Shown here piece by piece: positions 45,501-57,100 of a stretch of 64,000 nucleotides of DNA. Under the pieces are notes generated by a model. The model was not told the origin of the DNA and did not search any database. It saw only the letters and a program-made list of their open reading frames with translations. This stretch comes from Liolophura sinensis (lineage: Eukaryota > Mollusca > Polyplacophora > Chitonida > Chitonidae): contig NC_088304.1 of assembly GCF_032854445.1 (NCBI RefSeq), positions 30,821,732 through 30,885,731 on the forward strand, given 5' to 3'. Within the stretch, counting starts at the first letter, position 1; each line of letters begins with the position of its first letter. A program made the position numbers and the translations under genes.

Positions 45501-48500
45501 TTTGTTCATTTTTTTTATTCTTTTATTCGTATTCTGTTCTGGTAAATCATGTCGCCTCTTTTAACCTTAAATATTGACAATAACGCAAAATGTGTGAGGA
45601 AGGTTTTTGTACTTCAAAGTATTCTTCAAAGTATTTATATTCTTACGTAAAACTTGCTCTTCTTCTAACCTTATATGCATGTATAAGAAACTCTCTGTTC
45701 TGGACGTTCACATAGTCATCGATGAATTTCAGTGTTTACTGACCAGTGATCAGAACATGAATCGGATGACAAATGAACGTACAGCTTTGAGGTGGACATC
45801 CAGTTTTAGCATATTCACATTGAAACTATTTTGGTTTTTCAAACATTATAATAAACACGTATGAATAGATGTTACATTTTCATTTGTTTTCTATAAAAGT
45901 CTACAAATTGTTAAAGTCTTTTACGAAAAACTCAACGGTGTAGCCCCCCGTTGCACTTCGAGTTCATTCAGTATTTAAATTTGACTAAAGATGTTCTTAC
46001 GCAAAAAATTACAGCGGTGCAGATAACAAAATTTAATTGCAGATGGTACACTGCAGCACTGTGTCAACAGCCTACAATCTCACAGCCCTTTTATTGTATA
46101 TTTACGTATTTATTGCATGTGTTCAGTTTATTATCAATTTTAAAAAGTAGTATAAAAATGTCAATGCCATATACAAGAAGGCTTAAAAATGTTCCGGTGA
46201 TTAATTCATAGCAGACTGAATGACATTATAGTTGCTCTTTAAATCAGTCCAAGATTTTTCATCTCCACTTCAGTTGCAAGTCATAAGTGCAAAAATTTTC
46301 ACTACATGTATGCCAATTACCATTTTACCTATGTGTAAAATATACACATATCAATACTTCTTGGCTTATTTAACGTTACTTCAAGGCTATGTAGGTCAAT
46401 ACTATGAACGAATACTGTGTCTGCTTATAGCAGATCGACCTTAATAGCAACGCATTTATAGTGTTGCCTGACTGGTAGGGAAAACACCAGACATGACACC
46501 CCACCCAGGTACGGTATAAGGGTATTAGTGCGACAGTACTTTAACAACTTATCCTTTTACGTTGAGCAGCAGACAACAGAGCATAAAGATTCTAAAGCCT
46601 AGTTATGTGCGATATAGGTTGGTCACGCATTATCCCGCGAGATCAGTATATATATGAACATACGTTGTGAACGAGATTTTCGTTTCCACGTGATCTGTCT
46701 TGTTAAGGAAAGTCAACAGTGCACTTTAATGAGCTGAAAGTTTTTTTTTATTATTATTTATTAATTTGATTGGTGTTTTACGCTGTACCTAAGAATATTT
46801 CACTTATACGACTGCGGCCAGCATTATGCTGGGGGAAACCGGGCGGATCCCGACCAAAAACCGCAGGTTGCGCAATAAACTGAAAGTCTTACTTGTTTTT
46901 TGCGTTCGTGCTAAGCTCAAATTCACAGCATATGAAAAAGGGAGGGTGGGGGTTGACTCTGAAGAAAAAAAAAAGAAAAAAAAATGCGACTCATACGGAT
47001 TAAACAAAGCAGTCATTTTCCTGAAGAACAAGAGAAAAACGATCTTCAAGCACAACAAAAACGCTGTTGTCCTACGGCACTGTGCGTCTCAGCTAAAAAG
47101 AAAGAAACTTGACACACCTACAGGTACTTGAACACTTCACGTACAGGAACACTTGTGAAGCTCCTTTCAGAGCTGTGGGAGTTGATAGTTTTGGTACAAT
47201 ATCACCTCAAAGAAATACTTAATATGTTTGTGTTGTTAGCAAGAAAAAGGGGTATAGAAAATGGAAATGCTAACACGAGGAGCATGAGAATGCACATAGT
47301 GATCACGAAAGTGATTGATTCGAAATACTGAAATATCCTTTTAGTTTCGATGATTTATTTTTTGAACTCAAGGATTACTAACTATACGGCTATTGGCATG
47401 ATAATGGTTTGTGCATGGAAAAAAATGGAAACAACCTTAATTACCTTAAAAGGTAGCTAATAACCTTCCCGAAGAAATGCCATTTCTGGCCCAAAGTCCA
47501 CATCCACACGTCACCAGTTCCAATGATAAGCACTTAACCGATATTTGTACATGCCTTACATTGAACTCATATGCATATGCGAGCTGTTAACATACCAGGC
47601 TTCAATAAATAATGCAACGCGCTCTATGTTCCTCCAAACCTTCAGTAATGACCAGAAATACTGAAAAGAAACGGTCAGTGATTACATTCAGCACACTGGG
47701 CGAAGTGATGGAGTACACAACACGCCATGCATCACGCTGACTCAGTCCTGCAATGTGTGCCATTTGTATACATGTACTGCTGGGATGTTGGACGCAGGGC
47801 TACAGCTCTGTTGACTTTCGAGATATAATCCCAATCGGGTCAACGAACGCTTCATGCATGTTGGAGATCTAAAGGCAGTTAGTGTCAGGAATCGAGGTTA
47901 TTGCACTATTTCCATTGAACACTGGGTTTGTTTGCATACCCTTCATACTTGCCAGAAGCCTTATCACCCACATTACTACAAGAAAGAATCCCGGAAAACC
48001 TTCATCACGGTACGAAAAACTTGCTGCCTGACAGTCAAACAACGCAAATCCCTCCCGTTTTAAAATAGTGAATAGCCCTTTACTTTGGCACGTGCACCTG
48101 CGGCAATGGCGTGCAAAAACAATGTGCACTCAGCGATATTTGTGACGATCGAAATCTATGCATCGAAACAGACATTCGTATGCAAGCCGTCAACCAATAA
48201 AGGCTTTCCAGGTCAATAATCGCAAGGCCAATTCCATAAACGACATATAACACAAACCACTCGGAGACAGTGAAACGATGTTGGAGCGTTCTGATGTAAA
48301 GTTGTTCATTTTGTTTTAAAGGAATGGGCGAAGTATTAGCCGGTCCCGTGTCAGTATACCGTGAGAAGCGTCCTTTCATAGCCCATATTTAAAGATATAA
48401 CATTTCGGGAAACTGAACATCTAAAAGACTGCAGCATAGAAAGTAAAACCAGAGAAGTGTAACAGTTGACAAATGGTCACACATAAAACCGATGAAAGCC

Positions 48501-51500
48501 TGTCACTTTCTAAGTTACCTCAGTGAAAATGTATGCAGGATACGTGCAATGTAGAAGAATACAGCAGATAAAATAGATACAGCCCTTTTGCTTTCCATTG
48601 ATAAAGCTATCCTAGACACGAGAGGAACTTTTTGTCATTTGCTCAGTATACCGAGGCCGGGTGGAGAGAGATATCTTCCGTATTTCGTGTTTAAACCCAT
48701 GAGGCAGAACTATATGCATAAACCGACATCAGGACTGGTCTAATACCAAAGGAGACAATCGATGAATGGCCGAAATGCTGTTTAAATGTAGACGCTTAAA
48801 CACAGGGAAGCCAACCGTTATTTTTTTTCAAACGTACAAGTTCAAAATATCTGCAGTGGAGTTACACTCACCAAATGCATAAAGGAGCTAAGGGCATATA
48901 TTTGTAACTACACGCCGTCTTAAATACAAGCATTGACATTAGTTTAACGATTAAAATTTTGCCAGTAGCACAATTTTTCTGAGGTATCATTAACAGCTAT
49001 ATCATTAACTACTTCCATGTCGGCTGAAATTTTTATTAGTGTTTTTCTAGGTTGTAGTGTTAAATATTTTAGCGTAATAAAGTACAATCACACCATCACT
49101 GCAATGTAACTACTTCCCCGCTCTCATATAAAACATGAGTTCTACGTTCCCGGTTCGCCCATAACTCGTGACTGCAAAACCAAAACTTAAACAACATATT
49201 GTGCATAGTTTTGGCATGAATAACTTCAAGCGGGAAAGAGCTCCCCCATAACAATCCGGGCAAGCCGACTTCCAATTGTTAGCTATAGCAAATCTGCTAC
49301 ACGTAAACATTTTTGGTAGAATTTTGGGGTAGAGTGAAACAATTTTGTTTCATTCTTAGACACAGGTTGGTTTACAGTTTGTATTCATCATGCCCATTCA
49401 TGAACTGTATTTTAATACATACCTACGCTCCCCTCCTCTAGTTCATTCCTCCGAGGGGGGAGGAGGGGTAGTGGTTTCAGTCAGGCTCCATCTTAAACAT
49501 GCCATGTATATAGTACACCCCCACCCTCATAACATCTGACCTCTATTGGTTTTCAATCTGGCTCAATGTTGATCATGCCGTGTATAGTATGTACTTCTAA
49601 ACCCTGAAGTGTCTTAGTGGTCGATTGACAGAACCCAGTGGAAGTAATGTGACATGATATACGTTCTTGTGTTACGTTCAGCTGAAGTGGCGCATCAAGC
49701 ATAAAGAAATACCTTGTCTGTCTTTCTGTAGTCGCTGGTATCGGCAAACATTAGGCATGTATTGATGACATATTGATTTCGTATCGATTGTGCCGGCATG
49801 TGTTTATAACTCTTAATGGACGTTCCTTGACGCCAATCGAAGACTGGGCAGTCTTTGAGAAACTTCCTTTAACAAACTCACGTTTTAAGAGATATCATTT
49901 CATAAACTTGGCTGTCAGCGGAAAAGCTCTCTGGCTGGCTATTGATAAAGCTACCCTCGACACAAGAGCAACGTTTTGGGATTCCGTTGCCATGGTAACA
50001 AAATACGGATGAATCATGGAGTTGTGTAGGTGTTTTAAAGAATATGGCGTACACGTGATAGAATCGGAACTTTATCTCTTCATAAGCGGCTCATGCCTTG
50101 TCATGAGAGAAAGGAGTTATGGAAATGGGGGGAAAAGAGACTCTTGTTTGGACTGAGATAACAGAAGTGCCATTCCTGAAACCCACCCTTTATTTCCCGT
50201 ACATTGCATAATGCCTCGATAAACAACAGCTGCTTATGATTGTTAGGATCCATATATCCGCGTCAATGTGGACGATACATATCGCTGATAGTTTGTGCAA
50301 ACTTCGACAAATTACAATGGTAAATTACTTGAATCTAGGCGTCAAAACAGATACCAACCGTCAACCAAAACGAACGTTTTAGGTCAACAAACGCACAGCT
50401 AACTACCAAAACAACGTTCAACACAAACCAACAAGGAGTTAAGAAAATATATAAAATATGAAAAAAGAAACTCACGGAAAGAGAAGCAATCAAGAGTTTC
50501 CAGTCATGTCGAGAAGAACAAGGAATGTTCTTGGTGAATGAATGAAACCAGTATGCGCATCGTGTATAAATCTGTGAAAAGTACACGTTGATTGAGTTAG
50601 TCAGTGGTTAACTTTAATGACTATATACAGAGGTTTTCCTGGGGTCTTCAAAGCATGAGTACAGATACCCTGATTTGCATCATGTAGGACAAACTGCTCA
50701 CCGATCTGGCAACCATGTGTTGTATTAAACCTGTGCAATAATGGACAGTCTTTAACGCAGAACACTTGGGGATTGACAAGATTTCAACCTACACGTATCT
50801 AAATTCTGAAGTATTGGCCAGCTGCCAAACAGCAGCTGCTCGGTTCAGTTAACTTACGCAGAAACTGGAATGTTGTGTTCTGAATTTATTTATGATGATT
50901 TGTTTATTTATTTGATTGGTTTTTATGCCGTACTCAGGAATATTTCACTTATACGACTGCGGCCAGCATTATGGTGGGAGGAAACCGGACAGAGCCCGGG
51001 GAAAACTCACGACTATCCGCAGGTTGTGGCCAGACCTCCCTACGTACTATGAGGATATGGCTTTGTTTAATATTAATATTTCACTTCAAATAAACATTTT
51101 TATAACATTCTGGTGTATTACAATAGAAATAAAGGGCTGGTTTTTGTAAACGAAAGATGCATCAATGCTCCTGCTATTTGAACATTCACATAAACAATTA
51201 GAATAAAGTAAGGTAAACTCAGGTAAACTGACAAGAGTCCCTATTTCAGCCATATTACAGCCCTTTGCCAACTATCACATTGTCGTCGATAGTCAGGATT
51301 TACTCTCAGTGGTCTAATCTTTTATATTGCATGTACATATACCTTTATGCCAACAAAACGCACGTGTCCACTGTTTGAGGCCAGCGCCTGTGGTACGGTT
51401 CTGTTTCTTTCAGCATTCTTCTAAGGTATTTTACTGCAAAAATGAAAGAGCTTATTTGATTCCCTAATGAAGTCTGCGTGATACAATTAAGACGTACAGC

Positions 51501-54500
51501 ATAAAAGAGAAAAACCAGAGCAGCGACGACAGCATGATTGCGGACATACGAAACCGCTGAAATAAGGCCTCTTGTCAGTTTTCTTCAGTTAGGGTTTTAT
51601 TCTAGGCAACATATAAATGCATAAATACTAACAAATTACGTGCTCTCTAGCAACATGGCTTTAATAGAATTAGGTATAAGATGCAGTGATGTTAAATGCA
51701 ATTTATTCCACGTCACTGCTGTCGAATTATTCAGAATGCTATGTTGTCATCACGTTTAATATATACTAACACTAAAACGAGGCAAAGGGACCAGGCCTCG
51801 GGAGTACTTTGTCCACCAGTAGAATCATGGTTTATGCAGGAATACAATATAATTAAGACGTACAGCATAGGGAGAGAAAAACAGAGCCACGACAGTGTGA
51901 TAGCTGACCAATGGTTAAACGTAACCCGTTAAATACGGGGTCTTATCAGTTCATCTCAGCCATCTCAGTCATGTAAATGCAAACTAGTAACAAATTACAC
52001 GCCCACTAGCACCATGGCTTAAGCAGAATTTAGTAAAACAAAACAGTGATTTTAACTGCAATTTATTAGACGTCGCTAGTCAAGAATTACTTGAAATGCT
52101 ATTTTGTCTTCACACTTAACATACATTAAACCAGTGCAAAATAACATTTAAAATAATCCTTAAAACAATGCAAATTTAATAATTAAATAATAATAATATT
52201 TAATACTATTATTTATATGTTGTTCATTAGATGGACTAACCATGTGAGAAAAGAGAAACGGTATACTGCATTACACGTGTATTAACTGAAAAGAGCAAAC
52301 CAGATGTCTCCAAAATTAGAATTGGGTCTCCTAATTATTACTATTTGTAAATGACGTGAATACCTTTCGCTACAAAGTTAGAGCTTGCTAAAATACAAGT
52401 GTGAAACAACATTATACAACCCATTTACAATCGCCATAGACTTTTAATCCTCTTCAAGTGGAGAACAGGGGTTTATATTTACTGTTTATTGTTCTATTTA
52501 TATCATTTATCTAACTTTTATTAGCCGCGATCCTGAGACCTTTACGGGTGCATGTAATCAAGATGCTTGACATAAAAAGCCACACCAGTGACATGTCATG
52601 AAAAACATCAAAACGTCGCCTACTTCCCAGATTTGATTTTTTTTTTATTTATTTATTTGATTGGTGTTTTACGTCGTACTCAAGAATATTTCACTTATAC
52701 GACGGTGGACAGTATTAAGGTGGGAGGAAAACGGCTAGAGCCCGCGGGAAACCCACGACCATCCGCAGGCTGCTGCAAGACCTTCCCACTTACGGCCGAA
52801 GTGGAAGCCAGCATGAGCTGGTCCCAGATTTGAAGCTTTATTGACATTTCCTGGGTTCAAAAGTAACACCATGCTTATGCGTGTGGTCGTCGTAACACCA
52901 AAAGTATGAATCTTTATATATGTCTGTAGGAAACAGTAAGGGATTGTACGTGGTTTTATTAGGGTATCGGCTCTCTTAGCGATACCCTCTTGAAACGGTC
53001 ACGATTAGAAACTGTAATTTTGTGCGTTTATCTAGCGCAAAAGTTGGTCAGCTGTTAAAACTGCACACTTGGATCGAGCAAAAACATTTCTGAGACCTCC
53101 TTGACATCAGGAGTATGAATTTCAAAGAATTCTTCTCGTTCAAATTGTTGTTTTCACATAATCACCAAAAGGCTTTTCCAAATTTCACACGCGGGTTTTG
53201 CATTTGTATGTGTTGAAGCTGGATGTTCCAGGTCAATTATTGCAAGGTCAATTCCCAAAACAACGTTTAACACAAACTACCACAGAACTAAGAAAGTCTG
53301 TTAATTGCGAAAATAGGACGGAATCAACTAAAGAAAAGCAGTCAACAGTTTCCAGTGATGTTGGAAGGATGCAAGGTATGTTCTAGGCGACTGAGTAATA
53401 CTAATATGAGAGTAATATAATAAAATCTGTAATTCAGTTGCGCTTCGATTGCAACTGTATATCCAACGTGGCGATCTTTTTAACACAATGAATGTACAGC
53501 CCCTAGCCAAAGATAAGACATGTTAAGGAATTAGACAAATCATGAAGCAAGCGCGAGGGATTCTGGACACTCCGTCCATACTCACGTGCAAGGCAATTAT
53601 GCTCTTGCAAGAAAACTTGGGGTGAAGGCGTTTGCTGGAATAAACTTGATACACTACTTTTTGCAGTAATAACTTGTGACGTTGATTGAAATAGTCACAT
53701 AACACACAGGATCTAACAAATGTTATATTTCAAGATATGTGAATGCCGTATGCGGAACCCTTCGATATATTACTGTCCAAGTAACGATAATTTGCAATGT
53801 CAAAATTTACAGTGAAGTCTGCGAGGAAGGAAACTGTTTTGGTCTAGTTTTATCACTGCTCTGCCCACTTTTTATCACGCTTCTGTCCGGTTTTGTCACA
53901 GCTCGGCTTCATCATGGCTTTGGATGGTTTCCTGAACTCATAAACCTGGCTGCAGTACTGACGGTTAAAATTCTTTAATAAAAGCGTTGAAGACAAATTA
54001 AGTATAAATTAGTATAGAACTTGTTCAGCATACTACCTGTTAGTACGTTTTGATTTTGATCACGTATCAGTTTAAAACACTGACTGATGCTTCGGCACGT
54101 GTTATCTCGGATAGGGGCGTGCATGTACTAGTGGTTTTAGTGGCTTAAAGCAGGGTTACATTTACCATTTTTTTCAACGCCGCTAAAAAGTAAAGTAAAC
54201 ATGACCACTCTGATAAATGTAAGCTTTTTACCCTATAGCTCAAGGCCAAACACTTATTGCTGAGCTCAGCTCGTGCACTAATATAAACGAGGGAATCTCA
54301 AATACCCACAAAGTGTCTAAACAAATCGACATCTCTGACAACCAGATACTGTGTATCATAGTTTGAATGACAGAACGTGACCTTGAGAATCTTTACAGCC
54401 ATTAGCGTCGCAAACCGACCTAAGCGTGTGATAAATCATACATTTATCCGGCCGTGAAGTTACAAGAAAACCCCATCACTCATGCCGCTAAAGCCTTCGC

Positions 54501-56361
54501 GGAGATAATCAGTACCATTACTGGGATACAGAATGGAGGAAATAATTAGACGTTAAATAGTGGGTAACAGAGATGGTCTCCCTGCGGAGCGCCTTTGCTG
54601 TTGGGTTGTTATCTTTACTTGTTTGTCGTGATATTAGATTCTAGACCCGCTGTACCGCATTTATTGGTACCGATTTTAGAGTGGACATGCGTTTGCTCCG
54701 TGCTTAACATCGTGGAATGGCTTTTCCCCCTTAACCGATGAACCATTACCGGAGCTGGACTGCTGAGCACTTGCTATGACATATATATTAGCCGGTCATT
54801 GACAAATCGAACAATTTACGTCTCGCGCTCTTGTTACTTGGATACACATTTATAGCTGTAACATTTATAGCAGGCGATTTTATGGGAGATTTTTATCTTG
54901 TAATCACACAATAAACTTGAACATTTTCACTCGCCCATACAAATATAAGTTTGGATCAACGTATTAGTATCATGTTAAGTTTTTAAAAACAAGTAATTTT
55001 ATTTCAGATAGACGATTGGGTTTATTGTGGATGTAGCAAGTTTTATTTTAGGATTTTTTGTACGCAGATTTTCGTTACATCTTGAATTGTCTTTTCTTGG
55101 ATCGGCGAGTGGTGTCTGAGTGTCGAATATGATGCCTAATATAGACTGAACGGAGATTTTTGGGGTCGATGTGATGTATATGAATGTTGAGAATGATGCC
55201 TAATATAGACTGAATGGAGATTTGACACATCTTGTACAGCTATGATAGGCACTAATGTGTTTTTACGCTATTTGCTTTAGTGATGTCTACTTTACATTTC
55301 TCACATTCCTATCCAAGGGGCGATAAGAATCTCAGCTGGCTGGCATGAGTTACAAAGCGTTTCCTTATACAAGACTCCGTTTCATACAGCTTTTTAAATT
55401 TGAATTTGAGATCTAGCTTAGAATATCGGATGTCTTCCATCATCATTGAAAACGGATGACGGCTTCTCTCTTACATGATACCACCTTTATTTATTATTTG
55501 TGTATAATTATTTCTTACATATTCCTTTGGGAACTGCTGGTTTAGGTTGTTTTGGAAATGGTCCTTCCTCTTATGGACTTTGAACGCCCTTATATGGTTT
55601 ATGCGTGGTGTAGGAATGTCGGACTTCGGTTAGATTCAGGTTTCTATACGGACTGATGTTTTTTTATGACCCAGTTTGTGTTCGTAGTGCATGCACGTAT
55701 GTACCCTGATTTGAATACAAGTGTAAGGAGACATCCACGGACAGTGTTCCAAATAATAAAAAACCATACAAATAAAAAGAAAATTCTAAAAATTAAGCGT
55801 ACGGTAAAATCGACGCCGCATGAAGTTAGGGTTCATAAAATGTAAAATGATAAGATCGAAACACTGGTGATTCGTTTTCGTATTCGTTATCAAGATAACG
55901 ATAAGACCTTAAATTGGCGGTCTTCAGTGTAGGTATTTAACGTAACAGGTGTTTTTTTTCTGTTTTTGCAGTTACGTCACCTGGCGGATGTTAACCCAGC
56001 TACGGGGCAACGCAAACCGATTTACTCCAAAGCCGAGGCGAAGGCGGCCAAAAGTCTTGCGATAGTTGTGGCGCTGTTCGTGATCTCGTGGATCCCGCTC
56101 TACACGATAAACAGTGTGATGTATTTTTGTCCGGAGTGCTTCATTCCGCCTTCACTACTGAAATTCACGATATTCTTGTCTCACGTCAACTCTATGTGGA
56201 ACCCGGCTCTTTACGCATGGGGACTAAGCGACTTCCGGGCGGGACTGAAGAAACTTTTTTGTTTCCGCAAGTTGAAAAAGACTGATCACATCACAGGGGA
56301 GACAAGCAGGAGATATTCAAACGCCCCGTCAACAATATCGACTGGAAAGGACGTCTTATGA
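37206..56361 (+). CDS. Adenosine receptor-like class A GPCR (two coding exons)
   Basis: Exons 37206-37883 and 55972-56361 join in phase 0 to 355 aa. It is a seven-helix plasma-membrane receptor. The N-terminus (1-40) has three N-glycosylation sequons (N9, N22, N31) and no signal peptide. TM1 spans about 43-66 (GN at 56-57), TM2 76-98 (LAVAD 81-85), and TM3 110-136 (C110, SSIFSL, DRY 134-136). TM4 spans 154-174, ECL2 holds C186 and F188, TM5 is 197-222, TM6 253-278 (SWIP 265-268, N273) and TM7 288-309 (LSHVNS 295-300, NPALY 303-307). SSIFSLxAxxIDRYIAI, LFGWN, YFCPEC and LSHxNS are adenosine-receptor signatures. Several pocket positions differ, so the ligand is not certain. The tail is short, with a cysteine at 323 that could be palmitoylated. 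The G protein cannot be read from sequence. Confidence 0.9.
38145..38240 (-). repeat. Dispersed repeat R2 copy
   Basis: 'gagctaaactgacaataagc', 'ggatttcaccagttacatgt' and 'gaccatttgccaactatcac': R2 in reverse orientation. Confidence 0.7.
39470..39515. repeat. (TTTTG)n microsatellite
   Basis: Repeated ttttg units, eight or so. Confidence 0.95.
40022..40058 (+). mobile_element. SINE head fragment
   Basis: 'cgtggccgagggggttagca' and 'cggtgcaatgaccca', the tRNA-like head, directly joined to the R4 repeat. Confidence 0.55.
40060..40215 (+). repeat. Dispersed repeat R4
   Basis: 'cggagtgtccagaatctctg', 'ggctaggggctgtatattca' and 'agatcgccacgttgaatgta' reappear in reverse at 53445-53590. 'gcaatcaaagcgcaa' is shared with 31040-31135. 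Confidence 0.7.
40412..40632 (+). mobile_element. SINE copy with internal poly-C expansion
   Basis: 'gcagtcgctgtgagttcaaa', 'gtcgtgggtttcaatcgggt', a run of about 15 C followed by 'accaccaccataacgctg', then 'cggcgtaaaacactaatcag' and an A/T tail. The C run replaces the usual ggtttcctcccacc. Confidence 0.85.
41005..41110 (-). repeat. Dispersed repeat R2 copy
   Basis: 'gtatttcaccggttacgggt' and 'gaccatttgccaactattac' in reverse orientation. Confidence 0.75.
41945..42187 (+). mobile_element. Different tRNA-headed SINE
   Basis: 'cgttggatcagatggttaaa' (A-box-like), 'gtcacaggttcaaaacc' (B-box-like), body 'gaaaaatactttaagagtac', and end 'ggtgttaagcaacatccaat' with 'caaacaaataaaa'. The layout is like the common SINE but head and body differ. 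Confidence 0.65.
45395..45490 (-). repeat. Dispersed repeat R2 copy
   Basis: 'gttgaggtaaactgacaaaa' and 'gaccgtatttcaccggttac'. Confidence 0.75.
46095..46165. repeat. Segment shared with 23625-23700
   Basis: 'tatttattgcatgtgttcag' and 'tttattatcaattttaaaaa' occur in both places. At 23.6 kb it abuts the R2 repeat, so it may be part of a longer R2 element. Confidence 0.6.
46752..46872 (-). mobile_element. SINE 3' half
   Basis: 'taatttgattggtgttttac', 'gaatatttcacttatacgac' and 'ggccagcattatgctggggg'; the tRNA head is absent. Confidence 0.85.
48160..48300. repeat. Dispersed repeat R3 copy
   Basis: 'gcaagccgtcaaccaataaa', 'ccaggtcaataatcgcaagg' and 'aacacaaaccac' recur at 50340-50585 and 53195-53440. 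Confidence 0.55.
48440..48530 (+). repeat. Dispersed repeat R2 copy
   Basis: 'aaaaccagagaagtgtaaca', 'gacaaatggtcacacataaa' and 'accgatgaaagcctgtcact'. Confidence 0.65.
49890..49990. repeat. Segment partly shared with 48590-48640
   Basis: 'ctattgataaagctaccctc' and 'gacacaagagcaacgttttg' resemble 'ccattgataaagctatccta' and 'gacacgagaggaactttttg' at about 48595. It is possibly part of R3. The 79-codon frame over it has no known homology. Confidence 0.45.
50340..50585. repeat. Dispersed repeat R3 copy
   Basis: 'ccgtcaaccaaaacgaacgt', 'aaacaacgttcaacacaaac' and 'gtttccagtcatgtcgagaa' match 53240-53365 in order. Confidence 0.65.
50897..51047 (-). mobile_element. SINE 3' two-thirds
   Basis: 'tatttatttgattggttttt', 'cttatacgactgcggccagc', 'tggtgggaggaaaccggaca' and 'gactatccgcaggttg'. 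Confidence 0.88.
51190..51325 (-). repeat. Dispersed repeat R2 copy, facing another at 51490
   Basis: 'ggtaaactgacaagagtccc', 'ccctttgccaactatcacat' and 'tgtcgtcgat'. Together with the plus-strand copy at 51490 it forms an inverted pair about 170 bp apart. Confidence 0.65.
51490..51670 (+). repeat. Dispersed repeat R2 copy
   Basis: 'aaaaccagagcagcgacgac', 'acgaaaccgctgaaataagg' and 'cctcttgtcagttttcttca', ending near 'ctctagcaacatggcttta'. Confidence 0.75.
51855..52100 (+). repeat. Dispersed repeat R2 copy
   Basis: 'cagagccacgacagtgtgat', 'agctgaccaatggttaaacg', 'taacccgttaaatacggggt' and 'cactagcaccatggctta', the longest alignable R2 pair with 51490. Confidence 0.75.
52639..52822 (-). mobile_element. 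SINE copy, tRNA head truncated
   Basis: 'tatttgattggtgttttacg', 'cttatacgacggtggacagt', 'ccatccgcaggctgctgcaa' and 'gaagccagcatgagctgg'. Confidence 0.9.
53195..53440. repeat. Dispersed repeat R3 copy
   Basis: 'ccaggtcaattattgcaagg', 'aaacaacgtttaacacaaac' and 'agtttccagtgatgttgga' shared with 50340-50585 and partly with 48160-48300. Confidence 0.65.
53445..53590 (-). repeat. Dispersed repeat R4 copy
   Basis: 'gttgcgcttcgattgcaact', 'caacgtggcgatc', 'gtacagcccctagcc' and 'gattctggacactccg' are the reverse complement of blocks at 40060-40215. It abuts an R3 copy. Confidence 0.7.
55129..55215. repeat. 64-bp direct duplication
   Basis: 'atgatgcctaatatagactg' occurs at about 55129 and 55193 with 'aa-ggagattt' following each. 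Confidence 0.85.
55972..56361 (+). CDS. Adenosine receptor-like GPCR exon 2 (TM6, TM7, tail)
   Basis: The exon is preceded by a T-rich tract ending ttttgcag. It encodes 129 residues and TGA... more exactly the frame ends at 56361 with TGA/TAA-type stop after KDVL. It contains SWIP, YFCPEC, LSHVNS and NPALY. It opens with the third-intracellular-loop sequence LRHLADVNPATG. Confidence 0.93.
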   Translation, partial: LRHLADVNPATGQRKPIYSKAEAKAAKSLAIVVALFVISWIPLYTINSVMYFCPECFIPPSLLKFTIFLSHVNSMWNPALYAWGLSDFRAGLKKLFCFRKLKKTDHITGETSRRYSNAPSTISTGKDVL

Positions 56362-56364
56362 CAA

Positions 56365-57010
56365 AAGCTGGACGCCCTTCCTTCAACCAGAGTTTGAGAT
56401 GGTTAAGGGCACTTGTGACCTGCTAAATCCGCAGTAAAATATCTGTGGCATGTTGTAAATAGAAACGGAAATATTGTCGTCTTAAGGAATATAAGATGAT
56501 TTAACAGCTATTAATTTACGCAAACATGGAACTGAATGAATGGAATGGATAGGGTAGGTCACAGCCTTAGACGATATCAGTTTTCAGACCAGTTCAAACC
56601 AGATATTTAATTCGCACGTTTACAGAAAATTTCTGGGATGTAATGATTTACTCAACTTTAATGACAAAACTTTGTAGTTTGGAAGGTGTCACAGAAACGT
56701 ACCACATTCTTGTGCCATAAAAACATCAGTATATATATATATAAGAAATATCATGTATACGTTGCATAATATTATAATATTTGTTAAGATGTACTTTTGC
56801 CAGTGTGCTGTAATGACAGGCATAACAATAGTGTTATTACTCGGCTTGAAATTTCTAGTATGTATTATAGTGTGCAATTCCATTTGTTCAACTGCTTGTT
56901 TTTTTTTTGCAGGCTTGTTTTACAAGTGCGTCTTTGTAATAGAACTGATTATGTATTTCTGAAAAGTCCTTTTTATCTGGTTTAAGAGTGGTGTATTTCT
57001 TTCTTAATTT
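56365..57010. other. GPCR 3' flank / 3' UTR
   Basis: No canonical AATAAA was found close to the stop. A (TA)n tract is at 56729-56742. Nothing else recognised. Confidence 0.5.
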
Positions 57011-57016
57011 CGTTGG

Positions 57017-57100
57017 TGTATTTATTTATTTGATTGGTGTTTTACGCCGCACTCAAGAACATTTCACTTATACGACGGCGGTCAGCATTATGGTGGGAGG
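57017..57100 (-). mobile_element. SINE 3' fragment
   Basis: 'tatttatttgattggtgttt', 'cttatacgacggcggtcagc' and 'attatggtgggagg'; it stops where a 66-bp tandem repeat begins. Confidence 0.85.

Larger units (their letters stand above)
37900..55960 (+). other. 18.1-kb intron of the adenosine receptor-like gene
   Basis: It has consensus donor gtaagt and a polypyrimidine acceptor. Contents are SINE copies, R2 and R4 repeats and otherwise unique AT-rich DNA. Unlisted stretches such as 38250-40020, 42500-45390, 46900-48150 and 54000-55950 show nothing I can name. No additional gene was recognised. Confidence 0.75.
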
